Positions 1 to 9,605 of a stretch of 64,000 nt of DNA are shown in pieces. The stretch covers positions 1,000,309-1,064,308 of the forward strand of contig NZ_LMJE01000001.1 of NCBI RefSeq assembly GCF_001429245.1. Direction: 5' to 3'. Under the pieces are notes generated by a model. The model ran no database searches and was not told the DNA's origin. It saw nothing but the letters and a program-made list of their open reading frames with translations. A program made the position numbers and the translations under genes. Position 1 is the first letter of the stretch, and each line of letters begins with the position of its first letter. Source of the DNA: Rhizobium sp. Root274 (GTDB lineage Bacteria; Pseudomonadota; Alphaproteobacteria; Rhizobiales; Rhizobiaceae).

Positions 1-431
1 CCTGCCATAATCGCAAGCCGACCTTCCTTCGCCCCAAGTTCGCCACCGGAAACCGGTGCATCAAGGCAGGCAATGCCCCGGCCTTCGGCAAACCCCGCGA
101 TGGCAATCGCGGTCTCGACCGGAATGGAGCTCATGACGACGAGTGTCGCATCGGGGCGCATGCTCGCAATCGCTCCATCCTTCCCACCAAGCACGGTCTC
201 GCAGACGGGACCGGAACTGAGCATGCAGATGACAACGTTCGCGTCGCGCACCGCATCTGCCGCCGAGGACATTGGGACTACGCCATGCGGCCTCAGTACC
301 TCGGCCTTGTCAGGACTGCGGTTCCAGGCCGTTACCTTGAACCCGGCATTTGCTAGGCGCATTGCGATCGGGGCTCCCATGATGCCGGTTCCCAGAACGG
401 CGACGGTCTCTTGTATTTCCGCTGCGTTCAT
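1..431 (-). CDS. 3-hydroxyisobutyrate dehydrogenase-family NAD(P)-dependent oxidoreductase, partial
   Basis: The first 143 codons of a gene whose 3' part lies beyond the left edge. The translation opens with a Rossmann nucleotide-binding loop, VAVLGTGIMGAPIA, and later carries the family substrate signature DAPVSGGELGA followed by GRLAIMAG. These mark the 6-phosphogluconate/3-hydroxyisobutyrate dehydrogenase superfamily, whose members oxidise beta-hydroxyacids such as hydroxyisobutyrate, tartronate semialdehyde or threonate. The ATG at 431 is preceded by a GGAGG about ten bases upstream. It follows the ABM-domain gene after 6 bases, so it is probably the third gene of the 762-2120 operon. The catalytic lysine region is outside the window, so the substrate cannot be assigned. 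Confidence 0.85.
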   Translation of the reverse strand, partial: MNAAEIQETVAVLGTGIMGAPIAMRLANAGFKVTAWNRSPDKAEVLRPHGVVPMSSAADAVRDANVVICMLSSGPVCETVLGGKDGAIASMRPDATLVVMSSIPVETAIAIAGFAEGRGIACLDAPVSGGELGAKEGRLAIMA

Positions 432-437
432 TAAACC

Positions 438-749
438 TTATCCTCCAGGATGCTGACGATCGGCGAACCGGACGGGTCGCTCTTCGATGATCAGCGACGG
501 AAACGCGTTACGAAAACGGGCCAGATGCGGCGTCGCAAGATGGGCGTCGAAGGCTGCACGGCTGTCATAGACCTCATAAAAGACGACGGTGTCGTCAGAG
601 CCCTGCGGGCAGATGACGTCGAACTGCCGGCAGCCGGGTTCATCGGCAACCGAATGAGCCGCGTCATCACGAGCGGCCTCCAGAAAGGCCGTCATCATGC
701 CGGGTTTAACCTGAAACTCGGCAATGACGACAAAGGGATGGCTTGTCAT
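438..749 (-). CDS. ABM-domain (antibiotic biosynthesis monooxygenase-like) protein
   Basis: A 103-residue protein with the length and layout of the dimeric ferredoxin-like ABM/YgiN family. It begins HPFVVIAEFQVKPG, has EPGCRQFDVI in the middle and FYEVYDSRAAFDAH before the last helix. Family members are cofactor-free quinol monooxygenases or small accessory enzymes in sugar-acid and aromatic catabolism. It sits 12 bases after the SAF-domain oxidoreductase and 6 bases before the dehydrogenase-like gene, so co-transcription is likely. The family call is firm; the reaction is unknown. Confidence 0.8.
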   Translation of the reverse strand: MTSHPFVVIAEFQVKPGMMTAFLEAARDDAAHSVADEPGCRQFDVICPQGSDDTVVFYEVYDSRAAFDAHLATPHLARFRNAFPSLIIEERPVRFADRQHPGG

Positions 750-761
750 CTTCCCTGCCCC

Positions 762-2120
762 TTACTCGGCAGCGATCTTGGCCGGGCGGAAGCGCGCTTC
801 CATCTCCTGGCGCAGGCCGACCACATCGAGGTCGTTGACGATTTCGACGTCATCGAAGGAAACGATCTGGTCCTTCTTGATTGGGCGCTTGAGCTTGACG
901 TTGTGCGCAAGACCGATGGGCAGCGCCTTGAGGTCAAGGCTGCGCGTGGCCGGAATGGCGTTGGCCCAGACGGCATAGCCGCCTTCGCCGTCCAACATCT
1001 CGCCCGGCTGCATATCCTTCTTGGCGGTTGCCACGGCATCGCCGCGAAACTCCTTGGAGCAGCCGGTCGGCTCATTGCGCAGCACGGCAGAGAGCACGCT
1101 GATGGAGGTTTCGAGGCCGATGATATGGAACGGTCGCCACATCGAAGCGTACCAGCCTGAGGGATCGGTCAGCAGCCCATACTGCTTGAAGCAGGCGCGG
1201 GCATATTCGTTATGCGCCTTGAAGGTGACGAAGACGCCGTAGCGAATATTGTTGAAGACCTCGCGGCCGTCAGGTTCCTGGCTGGCTGCGATGTCCACCA
1301 GACCGCTGCGTGCCATGCGGCCACCGTCGGATGCCGGGCGGAACACGCGTGCGAGGTCGTGCAGACCAGCGGGCGGGAAAGCCAGCCCATCATCCGGGCA
1401 ATCGAGGCCTGTGCCGTTTGCAACGGCTGCCATCTCGATCGCAGCCTTGGTGCCATCGGTGAAGGAATTATACATTTTCGGATTGAAGTCGCCTTTGGCG
1501 ACCTCTTCTTCGGTCCAGCCGAAGAAGCTCCAGACCGTATCGGGCGTCGAGTAGCGGTATCGCGGCTCGAAATTCATGCCCTTGCCGGCTGACGTGACCT
1601 CAAAGCCGGTTGCGCGGGCCCAGTCGACAAGTTCGCAGATCAAGGCCGGCTGGTCACCGTAGGCCATCGAATAGATGAGGCCCTTCGCGCGGGCTTTCTC
1701 GGCAAGGATCGGCCCTACCATGACGTCGGCCTCAACGTTGACCATGACGACATGTTTGTTGCTTTCAATCGCCCCCAAAGCATGACGAGTTCCAGCGATG
1801 GGATGTCCTGTCGCCTCGATGATGCATTCGATCTCGTCGCACCCGAAGAGATCGGCTGCGTCCGAGGTGACATAGGTCTTGCCGGACTTGATGGCATCTC
1901 CGCAGCTTTCAGCCGAATAACGCTCCTTCGGCCAGCCGACGCGCTCCAGCGATTCCTTCGCCTTACCGACATTGAGGTCGGCGACCGCCACCATGTGCAG
2001 GCCCTCAATACGCTGGGCCTGAGCCAGGACCATGGAGCCAAACTTGCCGGCACCGATCAATCCGACGCGTACGGGACGACCATTCGAGGCGCGCAGGGAA
2101 AGCAGGGAATAAAGATTCAT
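762..2120 (-). CDS. NAD(P)-binding homoserine-dehydrogenase-like oxidoreductase with C-terminal SAF domain
   Basis: A 452-residue protein. The Rossmann motif VGLIGAGKFGSM lies near residues 18-29, followed by ADLN and the EATGHP stretch, a pattern seen in homoserine-dehydrogenase-like proteins. The C-terminal hundred residues (LPIGLAHNVKLKRPIKKDQI) resemble the SAF domain found in sugar-acid dehydratases and sialic acid synthases. I place the start at the ATG at 2120, preceded by GAGGATATCAAC; the frame is open further upstream to 2282, but that extension is not protein-like. It is the first gene of the leftward operon. In rhizobia such proteins usually sit in polyol or sugar-acid clusters, but no substrate can be read from the sequence. 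Confidence 0.8.
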   Translation of the reverse strand: MNLYSLLSLRASNGRPVRVGLIGAGKFGSMVLAQAQRIEGLHMVAVADLNVGKAKESLERVGWPKERYSAESCGDAIKSGKTYVTSDAADLFGCDEIECIIEATGHPIAGTRHALGAIESNKHVVMVNVEADVMVGPILAEKARAKGLIYSMAYGDQPALICELVDWARATGFEVTSAGKGMNFEPRYRYSTPDTVWSFFGWTEEEVAKGDFNPKMYNSFTDGTKAAIEMAAVANGTGLDCPDDGLAFPPAGLHDLARVFRPASDGGRMARSGLVDIAASQEPDGREVFNNIRYGVFVTFKAHNEYARACFKQYGLLTDPSGWYASMWRPFHIIGLETSISVLSAVLRNEPTGCSKEFRGDAVATAKKDMQPGEMLDGEGGYAVWANAIPATRSLDLKALPIGLAHNVKLKRPIKKDQIVSFDDVEIVNDLDVVGLRQEMEARFRPAKIAAE

Positions 2121-2282
2121 GTTGATATCCTCGACAGGGGCAAATCCGATGAGAGCGGCCGGATCGACGACGAGCAATCTCGCGCCGAGGTTCACACCTG
2201 AACCACCGGTTTCGATTTGCCCTGAGCGAGTGATCTCCTCCGCAGACACGACATCCAGCCGCATCCTCCAGCCGCCTCCCAC

Positions 2283-3143
2283 AGCGGCCGATGAGGAAAG
2301 AGTAGGACTGCGGAGGAGTTAGCTCAATTTAGAAGAATGAGAAAATACTGTAGAATTTCTAATTAATGAGCAGGTTAGTCGCTCGATTTTGCTTATAGTC
2401 TGCATCGCACTCGCGGTGATTGAGAATGGAGGTCGGCTACGGCGTCATCTTTCCGGAGCGCCTCGCTACTTCGGTCGGCCAGAGCCACGCACATTTCCGA
2501 CCAGACTGACGGGATCGCGATAGCAATTATCTTGCAATCCTGCCCCGCGATATACACAACTCACCTCCGGCTTCAGCGCTCCCGAGCGGAAATAATTGCC
2601 GCTCTCCCGCCATGTTGACGTCGGCCCAAAGCCAGGGCACAAAGATGGCATCCACGGTCGCTCGCGGCAGGAAAACATGGGAAAATCAAAGGCAATTTTT
2701 CTAAGCCCTTGAAATTATGTGAGAATCCACGCTCCCCGGCCAATCTTAACCATCAAATGATATCAATGCCTTAGAGGGCACGGCTTACCTCAATAGATAC
2801 CTCGTTATGGACCTCTTTGCGCGTACATTTGGCGACTGTTCTCACATAAAAAAGCGACCTCTCTTCAGAAACTTGAGGAATTCTGAGGGCCGTTTATCAG
2901 GCCATCCTTTGCGCACAAGTGGGCCTCCCAAATTGGCTGGAGCCCCTACGCGTAAACCTCTTAGAAAAGCTTTCTTTCCCCGAGCTTGCTCAAACTCGCT
3001 AACGCGACGACTTGGACTGGTGGCCCAAAGTCCGCGTTCAGCCAGAAAAGTCGACATCATTTTGAAGGCCTTGGCCCCAAATTTACACGCTGGGCCAACG
3101 TCGGCGATATTGTCCGCTAGTCGTCTTCGGGACCCTGTAAGCT
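2283..3143. other. 860-base interval without a convincing gene
   Basis: The short open frames here give basic, low-complexity translations with no recognisable domain and no good ribosome site. The part nearest the leftward operon (about 2320-2410) is visibly AT-richer than its surroundings and holds a palindrome TAGAATTTCTA at 2351-2361, a plausible operator or promoter region for the 762-2120 gene. The rest (about 2420-3140) may be decayed sequence; I saw no transposase fragment, tRNA or attachment site. Confidence 0.4.
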
Positions 3144-3947
3144 CTAGAGATTGTTGAGGTGAAGCTGCATCAGTTCATCGTAGCAGGACGGATTTGCGGC
3201 AAGCACCGGATGGCCATTTAAGAATTCAGCACCGCTTGCGGGAAAGGGAAGGTTCTTGCCGCCGGCTTCACGGACGAGGCAGAAGCCTGCCATGCAATCC
3301 CAGGCGCGCATATAGGGCTCGTAATAGCCGACCAGCCTGCCGGCTGCGACATAGGCGAGCATCAGGGCACCCGATCCATTGCGGATGAAATTGCCGCCGC
3401 GTTGCATCAGACCGGCGATAATCGCGCCAACGCGCTCGGGCGTGACGTAGTTGTTGCAGCCGATGCCCGTCATTGCATTCTGCAAGTTCCGTGTGGGGTC
3501 AAGACGTAGCGGCTTGTCGTTGAGCGTTGCGCCGAGGCCATTGGCCGCCGCGAAGAGTTCGTCCGAGCAGGGCACGTGAATGACGCCGACGACCGGCTCA
3601 CCATCCCTAACGATCGCGACGGACACGCACCAGGTCGGCATCCCGTTGACGAAGGGTGCAGTCCCATCGATCGGGTCGACAACCCATGTGAAGCCGGAGG
3701 AGCCTTCGTCATGGCCGAACTCTTCTCCGAGGAAGCCGTCGGTGGCGTAGATTTCGGCAACGCGCTCCTTCAGGAAGGTCTCGACATTGCGGTCGGCGAT
3801 GGAGACGACGTCCTGGAGGTCGCGCTTCGTCTCGATCACCAGCGTCTCGCGTCGATTGAAATAGTCGAGCGCCATGGCGCCCGCTTCCGCTGCCAGCGTC
3901 TTGGCAAGGGCAAAACGCGCTGCGAGTGCCGTATCATTCATTGTCAT
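3144..3947 (-). CDS. Inositol monophosphatase-family phosphatase
   Basis: A 267-residue protein of usual family length. It shows the three metal-site motifs of the lithium-sensitive phosphatase fold: GEEFG near residue 94, WVVDPIDGTAPFVNG near 108-122 and the C-terminal RAWDCMAG near 215. Such enzymes hydrolyse inositol phosphate, histidinol phosphate or other small phosphate esters with magnesium. The ATG at 3947 follows AAGGAAGAAGAG. It is the last gene after an AfuABC-like transporter operon, with 33 bases between it and the ATPase gene. That placement suggests it dephosphorylates an imported sugar phosphate or other phosphate ester. The substrate is inferred only from context. Confidence 0.85.
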   Translation of the reverse strand: MTMNDTALAARFALAKTLAAEAGAMALDYFNRRETLVIETKRDLQDVVSIADRNVETFLKERVAEIYATDGFLGEEFGHDEGSSGFTWVVDPIDGTAPFVNGMPTWCVSVAIVRDGEPVVGVIHVPCSDELFAAANGLGATLNDKPLRLDPTRNLQNAMTGIGCNNYVTPERVGAIIAGLMQRGGNFIRNGSGALMLAYVAAGRLVGYYEPYMRAWDCMAGFCLVREAGGKNLPFPASGAEFLNGHPVLAANPSCYDELMQLHLNNL

Positions 3948-3980
3948 TCTCTTCTTCCTTGGTCTTCTTTTAAGAAATCA

Positions 3981-5039
3981 TCAGCCGCTGATCACGGCAA
4001 TGCCACGGTTCTTGAACGCCAATGTGACGTCGCTCGTGGCGGCATGGGCATGATCAACGTCGTGATCGACGACGAAGAGCGTTCCGACATCGGTCTCGAC
4101 CTCGTATTCCACATGGCCGCCGAGATAGGCGGAGTGCAGGACGCGGCCCCTCAGGCCCTCTGCGCCGGCAGAATCGATCCGGATGGCACCGGGTCTGACC
4201 GCAAGCTTGGCCGAGCCCTTTGCGGCTGTAGAGTGCAGGCGGTGTTCGATATTGCTCACCCTGACCAGAACTTCGCCGCCATCAGACTGGAGCACCTCAC
4301 AGGGCAACACATTCGCTTCGCCCATGAAGTCGGCAATGAAGGGCGAGGCCGGTGCCTCGTAGAGTTCGCGCGGTGCCCCCGACTGGGCGATTTCGCCATC
4401 CTTCATGACGATGATCCGGTCGGAAACGGCAAGCGCCTCGTCCTGGTCATGGGTGACGTAAACGGCGGTAAAGCCGAGACGCTGCTGGAGGTCGCGGATT
4501 TCGGTTCGCACTCGGCGCCTCAAGCGTGCATCAAGGTTGGAGAGCGGCTCGTCGAGCAGCAGCACCTGCGGCTCGAGAACCAATGCACGGGCGACGGCCA
4601 CGCGCTGCTGCTGACCACCCGAAAGCTCGGCCGGAAGGCGATGCCCCATGCCGGCGAGGCCGACGAGCTTGAGGCCTTCCTCGGCCTTCTCACGCGCCTC
4701 CTTCTTGCCCAGTCCTGACGACTGAAGGCCATAGGCGACGTTTTCGAGCGAGGTCATATGTGGAAAGAGCGCATAGGACTGAAAAACCATCGAAACATCG
4801 CGCTCGTTGGCCGGCAACATGGTCACATCCTTGCCACCGATCAGGATCTTTCCGGAGGTCGGATGCTCGAGGCCTGCCAGCATGCGCAAAGTGGTCGTCT
4901 TGCCACAGCCGGAGGGGCCAAGCAGGGTCACAAGCGTTCCCGGCTCGATCGTGAGTGAAAGATCATGGATGGCGGTGAAAGCGCCAAAGGCCTTGCGGAC
5001 ATTCTGGAAGGTGACGGATCCGGCTTTGACGGTGATCAT
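3981..5039 (-). CDS. ABC transporter ATP-binding protein (FbpC/PotA/AfuC type)
   Basis: A 352-residue ATPase. The Walker A motif GPSGCGKTTT is near residues 41-50, the Q-loop FQSYALFPH follows, the signature is LSGGQQQRVAVARAL, and Walker B is VLLLDEPLSNLDA with the H-loop THDQDEALA. The last 110 residues look like a TOBE regulatory domain, as in iron, polyamine and phosphonate importers. Its ATG overlaps the stop of the permease gene by four bases (ATGA), so translation is coupled. It energises import through the fused permease encoded just upstream. Confidence 0.93.
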   Translation of the reverse strand: MITVKAGSVTFQNVRKAFGAFTAIHDLSLTIEPGTLVTLLGPSGCGKTTTLRMLAGLEHPTSGKILIGGKDVTMLPANERDVSMVFQSYALFPHMTSLENVAYGLQSSGLGKKEAREKAEEGLKLVGLAGMGHRLPAELSGGQQQRVAVARALVLEPQVLLLDEPLSNLDARLRRRVRTEIRDLQQRLGFTAVYVTHDQDEALAVSDRIIVMKDGEIAQSGAPRELYEAPASPFIADFMGEANVLPCEVLQSDGGEVLVRVSNIEHRLHSTAAKGSAKLAVRPGAIRIDSAGAEGLRGRVLHSAYLGGHVEYEVETDVGTLFVVDHDVDHAHAATSDVTLAFKNRGIAVISG

Positions 5040-7279
5040 GCGGTTTTCTCCTGACCGAGAGGAACGGGACTGTTGTTGCCGAGACCGGCAATACGGTTTT
5101 CGCGACGCAGCTTGCGTTCGCCGACGAGGAGCTGGAAACCACCGATGACCGTGATCATCACGACGATCAGCATCGAGGAATAGGCGATTGCCACACCATA
5201 CTCGCCGTTTTCGACAAGGCCGACGATGTAGGAGGTCGCCATGTTGTGTTCGGCGCTGACGAGAAAGATGACGGCGCTGATCGAGGTGATGGCGCGAACG
5301 AAGGAATAGACAAGGGCGGCGGTGATTGCCGGTCGCAACAGCGGCAGGATGATCTTGCGCACCGTGCGGAAGCTGTTGGCCCGAAGGGTCAGCGATGCTT
5401 CGTCCAGGCTCTTGTCAAGCTGGCTCATCGCCGCGATCCCGCCGCGCACGCCGACCGGCATGTTGCGGAAGACGAAGCAGGCGATGAGGATAAGAGCAGA
5501 CCCCGTCATTTCGAGCGGCGGCAGATTGAAGGCCATGATGTAGCTGACGCCGATGACGGTACCGGGGATGGCAAAGCTCATCATCAGGGCGAATTCGAAC
5601 AGGTTCCGGCCAGCGAATTTCTGCCGGACGATGATGTAGGCGGTCAGGAGGCCGACGGCTGCGGTGAGCGGCGCGGAGATGAGCGAGATCTCCATGGTCG
5701 TCCAGAAGGAATTCCAGGCAACACCGGTCCAGGCAATCGAGCCGTTCTGAAAGCTGACTGAAAATGCACGGGCGTAATGATCGAGCGTCAGCGTGTTGTC
5801 GAGGCCCCAGGTGGTCACGAAGCCACCGACGAGGATCATGCCGTAGACGACGACAGTGAAGATCATCCACGGAATGACGATGGCATGCACACCGATCGAC
5901 AGGCCGCGTGGCAGCGCGATATGCGCCCCGCTGTCTCCCTTGCCGGTAACGGTCGCGAAGTTCTTGCCCGACAGCCAGAGGCGCTGGGCGAGGAAGGCCG
6001 ACAACGTAAAGAAGAGGAGGACCAGAGCCAAGACGGCCGCACGCGACGGATCGTTCTGCGAGCCGACGACCGCGAAGAAAATTTCGGTCGAGAGCACACC
6101 ATTGCTGCCGCCAAGCACCAGCGGATTGCCGAAATCGGCCATGCTTTCGATGAAACCGATCAGGAAGGCATTGGCGAGGCCAGGCTTCATGAGAGGCAGC
6201 GAAACGCGCCAGAAGGTGCGCCAGCGATCGGCTCTCAGCGTCTGCGAAGCCTCTTCCATAGATGGGCTGACGCCTTCGACGACGCCGATCAGGACCAGGA
6301 AGGAGATGGGCGTGAAAGACAGGACCTGGGCAATCCAGATGCCGGTCAGGCCATAAAGCCAGCGACCAGGCTCGATGCCAAAAAGGCTGGAGAGGGTTTC
6401 GGTGACCACGCCGGCGCGACCGAATAGCAGAACGAGTGCAAGGCCGATGACGAAGGGTGGCGTGATGATCGGCAGGACGGTGAGAAGCCGCAACCCCTTC
6501 TTGAAAGGAAAGCGGGTGCGGGTCGCCACGAGTGCGAAGGCAAGGCCCAGCAATGTGGAGGCGGACGCCGTCATGATGGCGAGCGTGAAGGTGCGCCAGG
6601 CGACGCCGCAGCGGCCCTCACCCACTAGGCAGCTCAGGCTCCAGATGCCCGGATCCTGCAGGTTGCGGATGAAGCCATCCGGCTTGAAGGAACCGTCGAA
6701 ATCCTGGACGGCCGCCACCAGCATGCTGCCGATCGGATAAAAAACGAAGACGAAGACGAGGAAGACAAGCAGCGAGATCGACCCAACGACGAAGGCATCG
6801 CCCTTCATCACGCCGCGCTCCACGAGGCCGAAGGCGAACATGAGCACGAAGACGATCGCCATGGTGACGGCGCCGGCGCCCATGGAGGGTTGCCCATCGG
6901 ATAGCGCTCCGAAAAGGGTTTCACTGATCCCCCAGGTCCAGCCGGAGAAACCGACCGCAAGCCCCTGCAGGCAGAGATAGACGAGGCCTGCCGCACCTGC
7001 TGCCGCAAAAAACGCACCACGGCGCATCGGGTCGGCAATGAAACGTGCTGCGAAACCGAGACTGAAGAAGAGAACGACACCGAGAAGCCAGAGCCGACCA
7101 TAGCCCAATAGCTGCAACACGCCTGGTGCTGCGCTCTCCGTGAAGGGAAAATCGCCAAGCCAGTCCAATCCGAAGAAGCCGGATTCCAGCCTGTACCAGG
7201 GAAGCAGAATGAAGGACACGGCTCCAAATGCCAGCAACAGGTCCAGTCTGCGGTTGCCATGTCTCATGGTCGACCTCAT
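5036..7279 (-). CDS. ABC transporter permease, fused double domain (FbpB/AfuB type)
   Basis: A 747-residue membrane protein with two binding-protein-dependent permease domains. Each has an EAA-type loop for contact with the ATPase: EEASQTLRADRWRTFWRVSL in the first half and DEASLTLRANSFRTVRKIIL in the second. About 190 extra N-terminal residues contain four or five additional hydrophobic segments, as in the longer AfuB-like permeases. One polypeptide thus supplies the whole membrane channel. The start could be at 7279 or the ATG at 7267. The gene lies between the binding protein (64-base gap) and the ATPase (four-base overlap). Confidence 0.9.
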   Translation of the reverse strand: MRSTMRHGNRRLDLLLAFGAVSFILLPWYRLESGFFGLDWLGDFPFTESAAPGVLQLLGYGRLWLLGVVLFFSLGFAARFIADPMRRGAFFAAAGAAGLVYLCLQGLAVGFSGWTWGISETLFGALSDGQPSMGAGAVTMAIVFVLMFAFGLVERGVMKGDAFVVGSISLLVFLVFVFVFYPIGSMLVAAVQDFDGSFKPDGFIRNLQDPGIWSLSCLVGEGRCGVAWRTFTLAIMTASASTLLGLAFALVATRTRFPFKKGLRLLTVLPIITPPFVIGLALVLLFGRAGVVTETLSSLFGIEPGRWLYGLTGIWIAQVLSFTPISFLVLIGVVEGVSPSMEEASQTLRADRWRTFWRVSLPLMKPGLANAFLIGFIESMADFGNPLVLGGSNGVLSTEIFFAVVGSQNDPSRAAVLALVLLFFTLSAFLAQRLWLSGKNFATVTGKGDSGAHIALPRGLSIGVHAIVIPWMIFTVVVYGMILVGGFVTTWGLDNTLTLDHYARAFSVSFQNGSIAWTGVAWNSFWTTMEISLISAPLTAAVGLLTAYIIVRQKFAGRNLFEFALMMSFAIPGTVIGVSYIMAFNLPPLEMTGSALILIACFVFRNMPVGVRGGIAAMSQLDKSLDEASLTLRANSFRTVRKIILPLLRPAITAALVYSFVRAITSISAVIFLVSAEHNMATSYIVGLVENGEYGVAIAYSSMLIVVMITVIGGFQLLVGERKLRRENRIAGLGNNSPVPLGQEKTA

Positions 7280-7343
7280 CAGTAGAAGCGGAAGAAGGAA
7301 GGGGGCCGGCGGTCCAGAAACCGCCGGCGGATAGTGTCAGGCG

Positions 7344-8369
7344 TCAGTTGGCGACGGCACCGATTTCACGGTCCCAGCGCTCGAGCAGTGCCTTGCGCTT
7401 TTCCGGATCGCCATAAGTCTTGAAGTCGTAGTCGATGAGCTTGATGTCTTCGAACCGCGGCGCTTCCTTGGGGATCTCGGCGGTCTTGTTTGAAGGAAGC
7501 TGGAAGGACTTAGCGTCCTTCATGCGCGACTGGACCTCAGGCTTCAGCGACCAGTCATACCAGGTCTTGGCATTGTCCATGTTGCGAGCGCCCTTGACGA
7601 TGGACATGGAGCCGATCTCGTAGCCGGTGCCTTCACAAGGTGCGATCGCCTTGACCGGGAAGCCTTCCGCCGTCTGAGCGACGGCATCATGCATGAAGAC
7701 GATGCCAAGACCGGTTTCGCCACGGGCAGCAGCCTTCACCGGAGCGGAGCCGGACTTGGTGTATTGCGAGATGTTGGCGTTGAGCGACTTCAGGTATTCG
7801 AAGGCCTTGTCTTCGCCCATGATCTGCACGAGCGAGGCGAGCGCCGTATAGGCGGTCCCCGACGAGTTCGGGTTGGCGATCTGGATCTCGCCCTTCAGCT
7901 CGGGCGCCAGGAGATCGGCCCAGCAGACTGGTTCTTTGTAACCCTTCTGCTTAAAGATCTCGGTGTTGTAGCCCCAGCCGAGCGCGCCGGCATAGACACC
8001 GACGGTCCTGAAACCCGAGCTTTCAGCTTGGTTCTTCGCCCAATCCTGCAACTGGTCGAGCATGGGCGACTTGTATTCTTCCGTCAGCCCTTCGGACGCG
8101 GCCTGGAGATGCGGGTCGCCGGTACCGGCCCACCACAGGTCGGTCTTCGGATTGCGGGCTTCGGCGCGGATCTTGGCATAGGCCTCGCCTGAGGACATGC
8201 GAACCATGTTGACCTTGATGTCGTGCGCCTTTTCGAAATCGCCCTGCATCTGTTCGCAGATGACGACGTCGGCGGCGCAGATGAGGTTGAGTTCACCGGC
8301 GGCCATGGCCGAACCGGCCGTCAAACTGGTGCCGGCGAAGAGTAGAGTGGAGAGTATTGTCAGTCGCAT
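7344..8369 (-). CDS. Periplasmic substrate-binding protein of AfuA/FbpA type (copy 1)
   Basis: A 341-residue protein with a cleavable signal peptide (MRLTILSTLLFAGTSLTAGS, cut near AMA-AG). The ATG at 8369 is chosen because AGGAGG lies just upstream; the frame stays open to 8474, but that extension is arginine-rich and precedes the signal peptide. The mature part has the family features WWAGTGDPHLQA, GVYAGALGWGYN, NPNSSGTAYTALASL and APCEGTGYEIGS. These proteins resemble the iron-binding FbpA fold, but the AfuA branch binds sugar phosphates. A ligand cannot be proven from sequence. The next gene upstream is a paralogue, so one transporter has two receptors. Confidence 0.88.
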   Translation of the reverse strand: MRLTILSTLLFAGTSLTAGSAMAAGELNLICAADVVICEQMQGDFEKAHDIKVNMVRMSSGEAYAKIRAEARNPKTDLWWAGTGDPHLQAASEGLTEEYKSPMLDQLQDWAKNQAESSGFRTVGVYAGALGWGYNTEIFKQKGYKEPVCWADLLAPELKGEIQIANPNSSGTAYTALASLVQIMGEDKAFEYLKSLNANISQYTKSGSAPVKAAARGETGLGIVFMHDAVAQTAEGFPVKAIAPCEGTGYEIGSMSIVKGARNMDNAKTWYDWSLKPEVQSRMKDAKSFQLPSNKTAEIPKEAPRFEDIKLIDYDFKTYGDPEKRKALLERWDREIGAVAN

Positions 8370-8412
8370 GGGTATCCTCCTGTTGCTTGCGTCTGATGGA
8401 AGTCGAAGAAAA

Positions 8413-8466
8413 CGGACAAGCCTTCGGCGTCGGTGCCCTTCAAAGCACCGTGTCTCGGAGTGTCCG
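8413..8466 (-). terminator. Intercistronic hairpin between the two binding-protein genes
   Basis: On the minus strand an outer stem CGGACA/TGTCCG encloses an inner stem CGGTGC/GCACCG and is followed by TTTTC. It could end part of the transcripts or protect the 3' end of the upstream binding-protein mRNA. It lies in the 109-base gap between the two paralogues. Confidence 0.5.
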
Positions 8467-8478
8467 ATCGTCAAAAAA

Positions 8479-9501
8479 TTAGTTGGTCGGGTTGATCTCG
8501 CTATCGAAGCGGCTCAAGAGCCGACTTCGCTGTTCCGGTGATCCGAAGGTGGCAAAATCATAGTCCACCATCTTGATCATCGAGATATCGGGAGCGGCGG
8601 GCGGCAGCATGGCCCGGGCATTGGACGGCACCTGGTTCTGGCCCGCGGCGGCACCCGTTGCCTGCCCTTCGGGGCTCAGCGCAAAATCGACGAAGCGCCG
8701 CGCCTCTTCCAGATTGCGACTGCCCTTGACGATACTGACCGCACCGATCTCGTAGCCGGTGCCCTCGCAGGGCGCGACGATCACAAGGGGAGCGCCCGCC
8801 TCCTTTTGCGTGACGGCATCATGCATGAAGGAAATGCCGATCGTGATCTCTCCCCTGCCCGCAGCCTTGACCGGCTCAGCACCGGCCTTTGTGTATTCGG
8901 TGATATTGCGTCCGAGTTCGCGCATATAGCCAAACGCTTCGTCTTCACCGAGCAACTGCACGAGCGTCACAAGCGTTGTGAAGGCGGTGCCTGACGAATG
9001 CGGGTTTCCAGACAGGATGTGGCCGCGATAGATCGGCTTTGCGAGATCCTTCCAGCAGTTGGGCGCCGGCAATCCTGCAGCCGCCAGAAGCTCGCTGTTG
9101 TAAGCAAATCCGAGTGCCCCGGCATAAAGGCCGACAGATGTACCGCCAGACAAAGAGAAGAAGTTCCGCGCCCAGGGCAGAAGGTCTGCTTCCTGTTGGG
9201 GACGATAGGGTTCGAGCAGCCCCTCATAGGCAGCCTGAAGGTGAGTGACACCGGTGCCGCCCCACCAGACATCGACCGTTGGCGCATCTTTCTCGGTACG
9301 CACACGATCGAGTATTTCGCCAGTGCTCATCCGGGGCATGTTGACAGCAAGGTCGGTCCTCGCCTCGTAAGTCTTCTCCATAACGGCGCACCACGCTTCG
9401 TCGACGCCACAGAGGACGTTCAGCGTGTCGGCAGCCCGGGAAACCGGAGCGTTGGGCAGAGTCAGAAAAAGCCCGGCGCCGATGGCGGTCAATAACTTCA
9501 C
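8479..9501 (-). CDS. Periplasmic substrate-binding protein of AfuA/FbpA type (copy 2)
   Basis: A 340-residue paralogue of the binding protein encoded at 7344-8369. It has a signal peptide (MKLLTAIGAGLFLTLPNAPV, cut near SRA-AD), then MPRMSTGEILDRVRTE, WWGGTGVTHLQAAYEG, NPHSSGTAFTTLVTL and APCEGTGYEIGAVSIVKGS in the same order as copy 1. It is the first gene of the leftward transporter operon and is divergent from the response-regulator gene, with a 213-base shared control region. Having two receptors suggests two related ligands, or one serving transport and the other sensing. The latter idea is inference. Confidence 0.87.
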   Translation of the reverse strand: MKLLTAIGAGLFLTLPNAPVSRAADTLNVLCGVDEAWCAVMEKTYEARTDLAVNMPRMSTGEILDRVRTEKDAPTVDVWWGGTGVTHLQAAYEGLLEPYRPQQEADLLPWARNFFSLSGGTSVGLYAGALGFAYNSELLAAAGLPAPNCWKDLAKPIYRGHILSGNPHSSGTAFTTLVTLVQLLGEDEAFGYMRELGRNITEYTKAGAEPVKAAGRGEITIGISFMHDAVTQKEAGAPLVIVAPCEGTGYEIGAVSIVKGSRNLEEARRFVDFALSPEGQATGAAAGQNQVPSNARAMLPPAAPDISMIKMVDYDFATFGSPEQRSRLLSRFDSEINPTN

Positions 9502-9605
9502 ATCGTCCTCCCTTGGAACCTCCCCGTTCCAATGAGTAAAGCATGTCCGTATCGATCACTGCTGGCAACCGAAGAATGGTTACTGATCTTTCACCAAGCC
9601 GAGAG

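Noticed and set aside
2807..3157. Possible 116-residue gene in the 2283-3143 interval
   Set aside because: No convincing ribosome site, unusual basic composition and no recognisable motif.
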